Of a stretch of 64,000 bases of DNA, positions 1 to 7,679 are shown one piece after another (position 1 is the stretch's first letter; every line of letters begins with the position of its first letter). The DNA is from Lachnospiraceae bacterium (lineage in GTDB: Bacteria; Bacillota; Clostridia; Lachnospirales; Lachnospiraceae), in assembly GCA_016281335.1 (NCBI GenBank), contig JAEEIK010000082.1:1-64000 (forward strand). The letters run 5' to 3'. Below the pieces are notes generated by a model. The model did no database searches and had not been told where the DNA came from. It worked only from the letters and a program-made list of their open reading frames with translations. Both the position numbers and the translations under genes were made by a program.

Positions 1-330
1 CTCTCCCTTGATACCGCGGATACACTTGCCTTCGCACTGGCTCTCCTGGGGGCATACACGACCGCATACTGCGGGAAGCGCCGATGATTCACTGATCACC
101 TTATATGCTTCTTCAATGTTGCCGTCCTTGACCTGCGCTATAAATGCAGGGATATTGATGGCTACGGGGCAGCCCTTTACACACTGCGCATTCTTGCAGT
201 TGATGCAGCGGGTTGCTTCAGCCATTGCTTCTTCCTGATTATATCCGAGACATACTTCCTCAAAATTCTTTGCTCTGACCTGCGGCTCCTGCTCACGGAC
301 AGGTACCTTCTTTAAAACATCAACCTCCAT
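1..330 (-). CDS. nfnB: NfnB/GltA-type NADPH oxidoreductase large subunit, N-terminal part
   Basis: Only the first 110 codons are inside the window; the gene runs off the left edge. The visible part holds two cysteine groups typical of the N-terminal [4Fe-4S] domain of the GltA/NfnL family: C-I-N-C-K-N-A-Q-C followed by KGCPV, then CGRVCP with further cysteines near the edge. The ATG at 330 overlaps the stop of the upstream FAD subunit (TAATG), so the two are translationally coupled. In this arrangement the pair is normally NfnAB, which couples reduced ferredoxin plus NADH to NADP+ reduction by electron bifurcation in the cytosol. A small subunit of NADPH glutamate synthase is the alternative, but pairing with an NfnA-type subunit favours NfnB. 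Confidence 0.88.
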   Translation of the reverse strand, partial: MEVDVLKKVPVREQEPQVRAKNFEEVCLGYNQEEAMAEATRCINCKNAQCVKGCPVAINIPAFIAQVKDGNIEEAYKVISESSALPAVCGRVCPQESQCEGKCIRGIKGE

Positions 331-1172
331 TACGCAAGCGCCTCCTTTGCCTTTGCTTCCGCATCACGATACATTGCGGATCTCCTCATTGCTTCATCAA
401 AATTAACCTTATGTCCGTCAAATTCCGGTCCGTCAACGCAGGCAAACTTAGTCTTGCCTTCAACCGAACAGCGGCAGGCACCGCACATACCGGTACCGTC
501 CACCATTATGGGGTTCATTGAAACCATTGTGTGAATGCCAAGCTTTTCCGTAAGCTGACATACGAATTTCATCATTATCATGGGCCCGATACATACGCAA
601 TGATCGTATTCCTTACCCTCTTTGGTTACCAGATCCTCAAGACATACGGTCACCATACCGGTACGTCCGTAAGAACCGTCATCAGTTGTAATATAGAGAT
701 TGTCGGTAACCGACTTGAATTCTTCCTCCATGATGAGGATATCCTTGGTCTTTGCGCCTATGATAACATCGGCATTGATGCCGTGCTCCTTGAGCCACTT
801 GACCTGGGGATATACAGGAGCAGTTCCCAGACCTCCTGCTACAAAGACTATCTTCTTTTTCTTTACTTCTTCTATATCATCCGTTACCAGATCGGAAGGC
901 TGTCCGAGAGGTCCCACGAAATCTGCCAGCATATCTCCTTCTTTCATGCGGCTTAAGATCTCGGTACCTGCTCCTATCTTCTGTACGACTATGGTAACGT
1001 ATCCTTTTTCCCTGTCATAATCACAGATCGTAAGCGGTATTCTCTCTGCCTCTTCATTACTCCTGATGATAATGAACTGGCCGGGCTGGCAGGACCTGGC
1101 AACCATCGGAGCCTCTACCACCATCTTAAAGATAATGGGGTTTAAATACTTCATTTCTACTATCTTGAACAT
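330..1172 (-). CDS. nfnA: NfnA-type ferredoxin-NADP+ oxidoreductase FAD/NAD subunit
   Basis: This 280-residue protein is of the sulfide/dihydroorotate dehydrogenase electron-transfer type. An N-terminal FAD-binding barrel is followed by an NAD-binding domain (VFVAGGLGTAPVYP, about residues 110-125). A C-terminal [2Fe-2S] motif has a cysteine triplet in DGTGMCGACRC and a further Cys in FACVDGPEFDGH. That is the usual NfnA (NfnS) architecture and length. It overlaps nfnB by one base and should form the NfnAB complex with it. An AAAGGA ribosome site precedes the ATG. A strong stem-loop lies only about 20 nt upstream, so a separate promoter is hard to place and the pair may depend on read-through from the rubrerythrin gene. 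Confidence 0.9.
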   Translation of the reverse strand: MFKIVEMKYLNPIIFKMVVEAPMVARSCQPGQFIIIRSNEEAERIPLTICDYDREKGYVTIVVQKIGAGTEILSRMKEGDMLADFVGPLGQPSDLVTDDIEEVKKKKIVFVAGGLGTAPVYPQVKWLKEHGINADVIIGAKTKDILIMEEEFKSVTDNLYITTDDGSYGRTGMVTVCLEDLVTKEGKEYDHCVCIGPMIMMKFVCQLTEKLGIHTMVSMNPIMVDGTGMCGACRCSVEGKTKFACVDGPEFDGHKVNFDEAMRRSAMYRDAEAKAKEALA

Positions 1173-1194
1173 GTTCTTTCCTTTCCCCTTAAAA

Positions 1195-1219
1195 CTGCGG
1201 AGGCATTATACCTCCGCAG
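1195..1219 (-). terminator. Stem-loop between rubrerythrin and nfnA
   Basis: CTGCGGAGG (1195-1203) pairs perfectly with CCTCCGCAG (1211-1219) around a 7-nt loop. On the minus strand it comes just after the rubrerythrin stop and is followed by TTTT, so it resembles an intrinsic terminator. The T run is short and nfnA starts about 20 nt further on, so partial termination or an RNA-processing or stability role is also possible. Confidence 0.65.
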
Positions 1220-1241
1220 CCTGATTCATCATTTTCCGGAA

Positions 1242-1781
1242 TCAACCGAAATATCTTTTAAGCAGTCCTTCGAATGCTTTTCCGTGTCTTGCTTCATCAC
1301 GTGCCATCTCGTGAACGGTATCATGAATAGCATCCAGATTAAGAGCCTTAGCTCTCTTTGCAAGATCGGTCTTGCCTGCAGTTGCGCCGTTCTCGGCATC
1401 AACTCTCAACTCAAGATTCTTCTTGGTTGAATCGGTAACCACTTCACCCAGGAGCTCGGCAAACTTTGCAGCATGCTCTGCCTCTTCGAAAGCAGCCTTC
1501 TCATAATACATACCTACCTCGGGATAGCCTTCACGGTAAGCTACTCTTGCCATAGCAAGATACATACCTACCTCTGAGCACTCACCTTCAAAGTTGGAGC
1601 GCAGATCGCTTAAGATATCCTCGGGTACGCCCTTTGCAACACCGACCACATGCTCGGATGCCCATACCTTTTCACCTGCCTGCTCCTTGAACTTCTCAGC
1701 CGGCGCATGGCATACAGGACACTCTGCAGGGGGAGTATCGCCTTCATGAACATAACCACATACAGAACATACAAACTTCAT
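1242..1781 (-). CDS. rbr: Reverse-type rubrerythrin
   Basis: This 179-residue non-haem iron protein carries the rubredoxin domain at the N-terminus (Cys5, Cys8, Cys21, Cys24) followed by the ferritin-like diiron domain with EXXH-type helices ([20 protein letters not shown]). That order is the reverse of classical rubrerythrin and matches the reverse rubrerythrin known from Clostridium, an NADH-linked peroxide and oxygen scavenger. It is a cytosolic oxidative-stress protein. AAGGAGGT precedes the ATG. The 84 bases upstream hold a repeat element and no convincing promoter, so expression may come partly from clpA read-through. It sits directly before nfnAB, which handles the same electron carriers. 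Confidence 0.92.
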   Translation of the reverse strand: MKFVCSVCGYVHEGDTPPAECPVCHAPAEKFKEQAGEKVWASEHVVGVAKGVPEDILSDLRSNFEGECSEVGMYLAMARVAYREGYPEVGMYYEKAAFEEAEHAAKFAELLGEVVTDSTKKNLELRVDAENGATAGKTDLAKRAKALNLDAIHDTVHEMARDEARHGKAFEGLLKRYFG

Positions 1782-1821
1782 ACCGTACCTCCTTATAGTT
1801 TTATTCAGACCACCATCTATG

Positions 1822-1865
1822 CCTTCTCCTCGAGGAGAAGGTGGCGCGAAGCGCCGGATGAGGTG
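1822..1865. repeat. Double-hairpin intergenic repeat after clpA
   Basis: Two hairpins lie side by side: a perfect 20-bp palindrome CCTTCTCCTCGAGGAGAAGG (1822-1841), and GGCGC-GAA-GCGCC (1843-1855). The flank GGATGAGGTG runs to the clpA stop codon. The layout (CACCTCATCC, GC hairpin, CACCTTCTCC hairpin, read on the minus strand) resembles a dispersed intergenic repeat that I recall from gut Clostridia; I could not verify this. On the minus strand it could also fold as the clpA 3' end, but no T run follows. Confidence 0.6.
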
Positions 1866-4202
1866 TCATTCGTTTATTTTATCTTGAATCGCCCCTACCG
1901 TCAAGCGTGACTTGTTCTTTGAGGCGATGGGCAGCTTCGCATTTTTGGCCGGCTGCTGTTTCCTTACATTCTTTAAAATGATCTTTCCGTCTTTCAGATC
2001 CAGCATGGTATCCCCGCCGTTTTTCAGCCCGCCGAAAAGCAGCTCGGATACGAACAGTGGCTTGATCTCGCTGTCTATGACTCTCTCTATCTCTCTTGCG
2101 CCGTATTCCCTGGTGATGCCCCTGTTCATGATGTGTTCGAGGGCTGCCTTGCTCACATGGAGATTGACCTTTTTGTTTCCGAGGAGTTTCTCCAGTTCAT
2201 GCAGCTTCTTCTCCGTTATCTGCTCAGCCATCTTTCGACTCATGTGGTTAAAGGTGACTATGGCGCTTAAGCGGTTCCTGAACTCGGGCGTAAAGACGCG
2301 CTTTACTTCTTCCATCATCACGGAATCGTTAAAGGAAGCTGCCCCGAACCCTATGGACTGTCTGCCTATCAACCTTGCTCCGGCATTGGAAGTCATAATG
2401 ATGATAACGTTCTTGAAATCCGCCTTCTGTCCCCTGTTATCAGTAAGGGATGCATAATCCAGCACCTGCAGCAGCACATTGAAGATATCGGGATGGGCCT
2501 TTTCTATCTCATCCAGCAGCAGCACACAGTGAGGTGTCTTCCTGATGGCATCGGTAAGCAGACCGCCGTCCTCATAACCCACATAACCTGCAGGAGAACC
2601 TATGAGTTTGGAAACCGTATGTTTCTCCGCATACTCACTCATATCAAAACGTATGAATTCTATGCCCAGCTGTCTTGCCAGCACTCTGGCAACTTCTGTC
2701 TTACCCACGCCGGTAGGACCCACGAACAGGAAGCCTGCAATCGGCTTTCCTTCCGCAAGCAGCCCTGCCCTTGACATGCAGATAGCATCCACAATTCTTC
2801 TTACCGCCTCGTCCTGGCCGAAGATCTCGCTGCTGATCCTTCTGTACAGATCTTTCAGTTTCTCCGTTTCCGACTGGCCCGCGGTGATTGCAGGTATCCT
2901 TCCTGTCTCACTCAGCACCGTTTCTATCACATCTTTGCCTACACCCTGGGTCTTTTTGCCTTCAATGGGATGCATGCGTCTGTATGCTCCCGCTTCGTCA
3001 AGAAGATCTATCGCCTTATCCGGCAGGAAACGTGAGCCTATATAGTTTTTGCTCAATGCAACGGCATGCTCCAGCACACCCTTGGCATATTTGACTCCGT
3101 GGAACTTCTCGTAGTTCTTTCTTAAGCCTTCAAGTATCTTTACCGCCTCTTCTTCATCGGGTTCCTTTATATCCACATTCTGGAAACGTCTCGTAAGAGT
3201 GCTGTTTTTTGCAAAGCTCCTCTTATATTCGTCATAGGTAGTGGCTCCGATAAAGCGTATCCTTCCGCCCTCAAGATAGGGCTTTAACATATTGGAGGCA
3301 TCCATTCCGCCTCCGCCCATGGATCCGGCTCCGACAAGAGTATGTATCTCATCCACAAATACAATGGGATCTTCCAGTTCCTCAAGGGCATCGCAGATAT
3401 CCATGACTCTCTTTTCAAAGTCACCTCTGTACTGGGTGCCGGCTACAACTTCTGCCAGATCCAGACTGTATATCTTTGCGCCTTTCAATGCCTCAGGCAC
3501 CTCACCCTTATTGATGCGGTCCGCCAATCCGTATACCACGCTGGTCTTGCCCACTCCGGGTTCGCCTACCAGGAGCGGATTGTTCTTTTCTTTTCTGAGC
3601 AGTATCCTGATGATCCTGTCCAGTTCCTTCTCCCTGCCGATCAGCGGATTGTGATCCTCCACCTCTTCATTTAAGAGGCTTGCAAATTCCAGAACAAAAT
3701 TCTCCGCTGACTCCGTGTCTTCATATTCTTCATCGGGTAAGCCGTTTTCTTCAAGATATGAAAGCGTTGAAATAAAATCCTTAACACTGCCCACTTCCTT
3801 CTCCAGGAAATACAGGGCAAAAGATTCATTCAGCTGGGATATGCCGTATATCAGATGTGAGAGCATGACTTCCCCCGCGCCCTGCTTCTCGGCGCGTTCC
3901 ATGGCAGTCTCCACCGAGGATGCAAAAGCATCGGAAACCATTTCGGTCATGTCCGGTGTATTCTTGCCTTCATCCTTTCTCTTGGGGATCACCGTATCAA
4001 TGAACTCCTCCAGATCTTCCCTTAAAAGTTCGGGATCACCGCCTGCCAGATGAAGAGAATGCTTAAATACCGGCTCTTCCAGGGCAGCATTCAGTAAATG
4101 CTCCGGTGTCAGCAGTTCGCTGTTCATCTTTAAAGCCATAAAGACCGCCAGCTGCATGGCCTTTTCGGCTGTTTCGTTAAATACCATATTTTTATTCTCC
4201 AT
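1866..4202 (-). CDS. clpA: ATP-dependent Clp protease ATPase subunit ClpA
   Basis: This 778-residue AAA+ unfoldase has an N-terminal Clp domain (about 1-145), then two ATPase modules with Walker A GEPGVGKT at 213-220 and GPTGVGKT at 495-502. Walker B is LLLLDEIEKAH-like near 560-570. An IGF loop (617-619) docks ClpP, and no ClpB-type middle domain is present. The clpS gene lies 2 nt upstream, which fits ClpA rather than ClpC because ClpS delivers N-degron substrates to ClpA. The C-terminal tail is lysine-rich and ends right at an intergenic repeat. Start: ATG at 4202 with GGAG five nt upstream. Many Firmicutes rely on ClpC, so ClpA/ClpS here is a lineage trait. Confidence 0.93.
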   Translation of the reverse strand: MENKNMVFNETAEKAMQLAVFMALKMNSELLTPEHLLNAALEEPVFKHSLHLAGGDPELLREDLEEFIDTVIPKRKDEGKNTPDMTEMVSDAFASSVETAMERAEKQGAGEVMLSHLIYGISQLNESFALYFLEKEVGSVKDFISTLSYLEENGLPDEEYEDTESAENFVLEFASLLNEEVEDHNPLIGREKELDRIIRILLRKEKNNPLLVGEPGVGKTSVVYGLADRINKGEVPEALKGAKIYSLDLAEVVAGTQYRGDFEKRVMDICDALEELEDPIVFVDEIHTLVGAGSMGGGGMDASNMLKPYLEGGRIRFIGATTYDEYKRSFAKNSTLTRRFQNVDIKEPDEEEAVKILEGLRKNYEKFHGVKYAKGVLEHAVALSKNYIGSRFLPDKAIDLLDEAGAYRRMHPIEGKKTQGVGKDVIETVLSETGRIPAITAGQSETEKLKDLYRRISSEIFGQDEAVRRIVDAICMSRAGLLAEGKPIAGFLFVGPTGVGKTEVARVLARQLGIEFIRFDMSEYAEKHTVSKLIGSPAGYVGYEDGGLLTDAIRKTPHCVLLLDEIEKAHPDIFNVLLQVLDYASLTDNRGQKADFKNVIIIMTSNAGARLIGRQSIGFGAASFNDSVMMEEVKRVFTPEFRNRLSAIVTFNHMSRKMAEQITEKKLHELEKLLGNKKVNLHVSKAALEHIMNRGITREYGAREIERVIDSEIKPLFVSELLFGGLKNGGDTMLDLKDGKIILKNVRKQQPAKNAKLPIASKNKSRLTVGAIQDKINE

Positions 4203-4204
4203 AT

Positions 4205-4516
4205 CTACTCCGCCTCTACCTTCAGGTCAAAGGGATAGCCTGCTTTCCTGGCGCGGTCGATGCAAAGTCTCTTCTTCGTGACCGCTATGTCATAAGGGTA
4301 TCTGGCTATCACTGCCTGTCCCTCGTTATGTACCTTCAGCATCAGGTCTACCGCCGTACCGTGTTCTTTTTCGAAAAAATCTACCAACAGCATCACCACA
4401 AAATCCATCGGAGTCACATCATCGTTCAGCATTATCACCTTATAGAACGAAGGCTCCTTGATCCTGTATTTCAGCTTCACTCCCCGCTGTTCTGATTTTT
4501 TGGTCTTTCCCGCCAT
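4205..4516 (-). CDS. clpS: ATP-dependent Clp protease adaptor ClpS
   Basis: This 103-residue adaptor carries the ClpS core: YKVIMLNDDVTPMDFVVMLL, an EKEHGTAVDLMLKVHNEGQ-type helix with the His contact, and a C-terminal VTKKR...ARKAGYPFDLKVE strand. It binds N-terminal degradation signals and hands substrates to the ClpA N-domain. The ATG at 4516 is chosen over an upstream TTG at 4537 because GAGGT sits five nt before it and the longer form only adds residues from a hairpin. It lies 2 nt before clpA. A stem-loop in the leader separates it from the small membrane-protein gene upstream. Confidence 0.93.
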   Translation of the reverse strand: MAGKTKKSEQRGVKLKYRIKEPSFYKVIMLNDDVTPMDFVVMLLVDFFEKEHGTAVDLMLKVHNEGQAVIARYPYDIAVTKKRLCIDRARKAGYPFDLKVEAE

Positions 4517-4534
4517 AGTTACCTCGTATAATAA

Positions 4535-4560
4535 CAAAGTGCCCTTCTCAGGACACTTTG
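4535..4560 (-). terminator. Stem-loop upstream of clpS
   Basis: CAAAGTGTCC and GGGCACTTTG (minus strand) pair over 10 positions with one mismatch around TGAGAA, followed by TTATTAT. It lies between the small membrane-protein gene and clpS. It could terminate or attenuate the upstream transcript or structure the clpS leader; the T run is too poor to decide. Confidence 0.45.
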
Positions 4561-4588
4561 ATGATCATTTCACTTTTTTATCGAAACA

Positions 4589-4726
4589 TCAATCGCTGTC
4601 CGCATCATCAACCGCTGAAGCAATACTGCTGACAACACTGCTCACCACGCTTATTACCACCGATATTATGATTATGAGGCCGCCGCCCATTACTGTAAAT
4701 AATACTCCGAATTCTTCGTTAGACAT
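4589..4726 (-). CDS. Small single-pass membrane protein, function unknown
   Basis: This 45-residue reading frame starts MSNEEFGVLF, continues through an uninterrupted hydrophobic stretch of about 25 residues (GGGLIIIISVVISVVSSVV), and ends in an acidic tail (DDADSD). GGAG lies about 10 nt before the ATG. A promoter with TTGAAA and TATAGT separated by 17 bp sits just upstream at 4762-4790. Promoter, ribosome site and a textbook membrane helix together support a real gene. It lies between argC and clpS. I do not recognise a family; a membrane-tethered regulator is one option, but nothing shows it. Confidence 0.68.
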   Translation of the reverse strand: MSNEEFGVLFTVMGGGLIIIISVVISVVSSVVSSIASAVDDADSD

Positions 4727-4761
4727 TTTTCTTATCTCCGTATGTTTACTTAACCGTGAAA

Positions 4762-4790
4762 ACTATACCACAATTATCCGAAACTTTCAA
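4762..4790 (-). promoter_or_regulatory. Sigma-A-type promoter of the small membrane-protein gene
   Basis: On the minus strand TTGAAA (4790-4785), a 17-bp spacer and TATAGT (4767-4762) with an upstream TGG (extended -10) are visible, starting just inside the end of argC. The predicted start of transcription is near 4755, about 30 nt before the ATG at 4726. It can also drive clpS and clpA. Confidence 0.78.
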
Positions 4791-4797
4791 GGCACTA

Positions 4798-5742
4798 TCA
4801 AAGGCTTAAGCCCTTCTCCATATCACAGCCCATCACCAGGTTCATGCACTGTACAGCCGCACCCGAAGCTCCTTTTCCGAGATTGTCAAAACGGGATGCT
4901 ATCATAAGCCTGTCTTCGTTCCCGCTGACGATGATCTCCATACCGTCCCAACCTGAGCATGCATCCGAGAACAATGCTCCGCCCTCATCGGCATCATAAC
5001 CGAAAGGCAGCACTTTCATAAATTTCTTTCCTTCATAATAGGAAGCGTAGAAATCCCTGACTTCCTCCGGTGACATCTTCTTTTTCATAAGTGCGGTATG
5101 AATGGGAAACTGTACGATCATTCCGCTGTGATAATTCGTGGTAAGGGGTGAGAAGAGAGGTTCCGAAGCAAGTCCGCTTATCTTCTTCATTTCCTTAAGA
5201 TGTTTGTGGCTCTGGGTCCAGGCATACATCCTCGCAGAATCAAACTTCTTATCTCTGCCCTCTTCCTCATATGCGGCTATCAGCTTCTTGCCGCCTCCGC
5301 TGTATCCCGAAACCGCGAATATCGCTGCGGGATAGTCAGCGCCGATGATCCCCTCATTTACAAGCGGGTATGCCAAAGCGATAAATCCCGAAGCATAACA
5401 ACCCGGAACAGCGATCCTCTTGCTGTTCTTTATCTTTTCCTCATGTTCTTCCGAAAGCTCGGGAAAACCGTAGGCCCAATCATCCAGAGTCCTGTGAGCC
5501 GTCGATGCATCGATGATCACGGTGTCCGGATCATCGCACAGACTCACGGCTTCCACAGCCGCTGCATCCGGCAGGCATAAAAAAGTGATATCGGATTCAT
5601 TGATGAACTTCCTTATCTCATCATTATCCTTACGCTTTTCCGGATCTATCTTAAGTATCTCTATGTCATCACGGCCTGCCAGTCTCTCGTTGATCCTTAA
5701 GCCTGTGGTTCCTTCACTTCCGTCAACAAAAATCTTTTTCAT
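4798..5742 (-). CDS. argC: N-acetyl-gamma-glutamyl-phosphate reductase (short type)
   Basis: This 314-residue enzyme reduces N-acetylglutamyl-phosphate to the semialdehyde in arginine synthesis, using NADPH. Visible features are the N-terminal Rossmann start (MKKIFVDGSEGTTGLRI) and the catalytic cysteine in VPGCYASGF. Its length fits the short ArgC type rather than the ~345-residue form. The start codon overlaps the stop of the upstream ABC transporter gene (TAATG) with AGGTG before it, so it is coupled to the exporter genes. No other arginine genes are in the window, which makes this an isolated arg gene. Confidence 0.92.
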   Translation of the reverse strand: MKKIFVDGSEGTTGLRINERLAGRDDIEILKIDPEKRKDNDEIRKFINESDITFLCLPDAAAVEAVSLCDDPDTVIIDASTAHRTLDDWAYGFPELSEEHEEKIKNSKRIAVPGCYASGFIALAYPLVNEGIIGADYPAAIFAVSGYSGGGKKLIAAYEEEGRDKKFDSARMYAWTQSHKHLKEMKKISGLASEPLFSPLTTNYHSGMIVQFPIHTALMKKKMSPEEVRDFYASYYEGKKFMKVLPFGYDADEGGALFSDACSGWDGMEIIVSGNEDRLMIASRFDNLGKGASGAAVQCMNLVMGCDMEKGLSL

Positions 5743-7679
5743 TATTTTTCACCTGTTGCTCCGGTATAGAGCTGGTAATACTTGCCCTTCTCTTCCATCA
5801 GTTCCTCATGGCTTCCTCTCTCGATTATCCTTCCCTGCTCAAGGACCATGATACAGTCGGAATTCCTTACGGTAGACAATCTGTGGGCGATCACAAAGGT
5901 GGTACGTCCTTTCATCAGCGCATCCATACCTTCCGCAACCAGCTTCTCGGTACGGGTGTCGATCGAAGAAGTAGCCTCGTCAAGTATCAGAACCGGAGGA
6001 TCGGCTATGGCTGCGCGGGCTATAGCCAGCAGCTGACGCTGCCCCTGAGAAAGAGATGCGCCGTTACCTGTAAGCACCGTATCGTAACCGTCCGGAAGTC
6101 TGCTGATAAAGCCGTGGGCATTTGCAAGTTTTGCAGCCTCCTCGACTTCCTTATCGCTGGCATCGAGCCTGCCGTATCTGATATTCTCCTTAACGGTTCC
6201 GGTAAAGAGATTGGTCTCCTGCAGCACTATACCCATCGATCTTCTGAGATCGTCTTTCTTTATCTTATTGATATTGATACCGTCGTATCTGATCTTTCCG
6301 TCCTGTATATCATAGAAACGGTTGAGCAGGTTGGTAATGGTAGTCTTGCCGGCTCCCGTGGAACCTACAAAAGCTATCTTCTGGCCTGGCTTTGCAAAAA
6401 GCTTGATATCATGGAGCACCATCTTCTCATCGGTATAACCAAAGTCCACTCCGTCCATTACCACGTCGCCTTCCAGTTTCTTATATGTGGTGGTATCATC
6501 GGCCTTGTGATAATGCTTCCATGCCCAGAGTCCCGTACGCTTATCGCTCTCCTTTATCTCGCCGTTCTCCTCCGTTGCATTGACCAGCATTACATAACCT
6601 TCATCGGTCTCCGGCTTCTCATCAAGGAGCTTGAATATTCTGTCCGCACCGGCCAGCGCCATTACTATGGAATTGAACTGCTGGCTTATCTGGTTGATGG
6701 GCATATTGAAACTCTTGTTGAAAGTAAGAAAGCTTGCCAGGTCACCGATGGTAAGATGCAAAGCGCTTTCGGGTGCGGTGCCTAAGGCAAGTATGCCGCC
6801 CACCACTGCGCAGAGCACGTAGCTTAAGTTTCCTATCTGGGCATTTAAGGGTCCCAGCACGTTTACATATGCATTAGCTCTGTTTGCGCTGGTGTACAGA
6901 TCATTATTCAATTCATCAAATTTTTCTATATTGGCTTTTTCATGATTAAAGACCTTAACAACCTTCTGGCCTTCCATGGTCTCCTCGATAAAGCCGTTGA
7001 TCCCGCCCAGACGCTTCTGCTGTTCCACAAAATATCTGGCGCTGCCGCCTGCAACCTTTCCTGTGGTAATGAACATTACCACTACCATTGCCATGGTGAC
7101 TCCGGTAAGGGCCGGACTTAAGAAGATCATGCTGGCAAAAACGCTGACTATGGTTATCGCAGAATTCATCAGCTGGGGCATGCTCTGACTCACCATCTGT
7201 CTTAGGGTATCGATATCGTTGGTGTATATCGACATGATATCGCCGTGGGCATGGGTGTCAAAGTACTTGATCGGCAGCTTTTCCATCTTTTCAAAAAGCT
7301 CAATGCGCAGTTTCTTAAGTGTTCCCTGCGCCACATATACCATCAGCTTGTTCTGGATGAAAAGCGCAACTATACCTATGGCATAAATCCCGGCCATCTT
7401 AATGATCGCCTGTAACAGGGGATTAAAATCGGGGTTGCTCTCAAGCAGCATAGGTTTGATATAGCTGTCGATCAGAGTCCTTAAGAAAAGGGTTCCTCTG
7501 ACAGAGGTAAATACCGTGGTAAAAATGCAGGCAGCAACGACTATCATGTGAATGCCGTAATCCCTGAAGACATAGGAAAATACCCTGGCAAATACCTTGC
7601 CCGGATTTTCGATCTTCGGTTTTTGTCCCCTCATCATATGACGGCCGGGGCCCATTTTTACTTCTTTAGTCTCTGCCAT
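5742..7679 (-). CDS. ABC exporter subunit with canonical ATPase residues
   Basis: This 645-residue half-transporter has a six-helix exporter domain (about 45-350) and an ATPase domain with Walker A GSTGAGKT, signature LSQGQ and Walker B VLILDEATSSID carrying the catalytic Glu. An extra segment of about 40 residues (NATEENGEIKESDKRTG and following) separates the two domains. The start lies directly after the stop of the partner gene at 7680. The partner lacks the catalytic Glu, so the two very likely form a heterodimeric exporter of the BmrCD/TM287-288/LmrCD kind with one active ATP site. The substrate cannot be told; drug or lipid export is common for the group. Confidence 0.9.
   Translation of the reverse strand: MAETKEVKMGPGRHMMRGQKPKIENPGKVFARVFSYVFRDYGIHMIVVAACIFTTVFTSVRGTLFLRTLIDSYIKPMLLESNPDFNPLLQAIIKMAGIYAIGIVALFIQNKLMVYVAQGTLKKLRIELFEKMEKLPIKYFDTHAHGDIMSIYTNDIDTLRQMVSQSMPQLMNSAITIVSVFASMIFLSPALTGVTMAMVVVMFITTGKVAGGSARYFVEQQKRLGGINGFIEETMEGQKVVKVFNHEKANIEKFDELNNDLYTSANRANAYVNVLGPLNAQIGNLSYVLCAVVGGILALGTAPESALHLTIGDLASFLTFNKSFNMPINQISQQFNSIVMALAGADRIFKLLDEKPETDEGYVMLVNATEENGEIKESDKRTGLWAWKHYHKADDTTTYKKLEGDVVMDGVDFGYTDEKMVLHDIKLFAKPGQKIAFVGSTGAGKTTITNLLNRFYDIQDGKIRYDGININKIKKDDLRRSMGIVLQETNLFTGTVKENIRYGRLDASDKEVEEAAKLANAHGFISRLPDGYDTVLTGNGASLSQGQRQLLAIARAAIADPPVLILDEATSSIDTRTEKLVAEGMDALMKGRTTFVIAHRLSTVRNSDCIMVLEQGRIIERGSHEELMEEKGKYYQLYTGATGEK

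Noticed and set aside
5808-6785. Long plus-strand open frame of 325 codons opposite the ABC exporter gene
   Set aside because: It is antisense to a well-conserved ATPase domain, has no promoter or ribosome site and shows no recognisable protein pattern. High-GC third positions on the other strand explain the opening.
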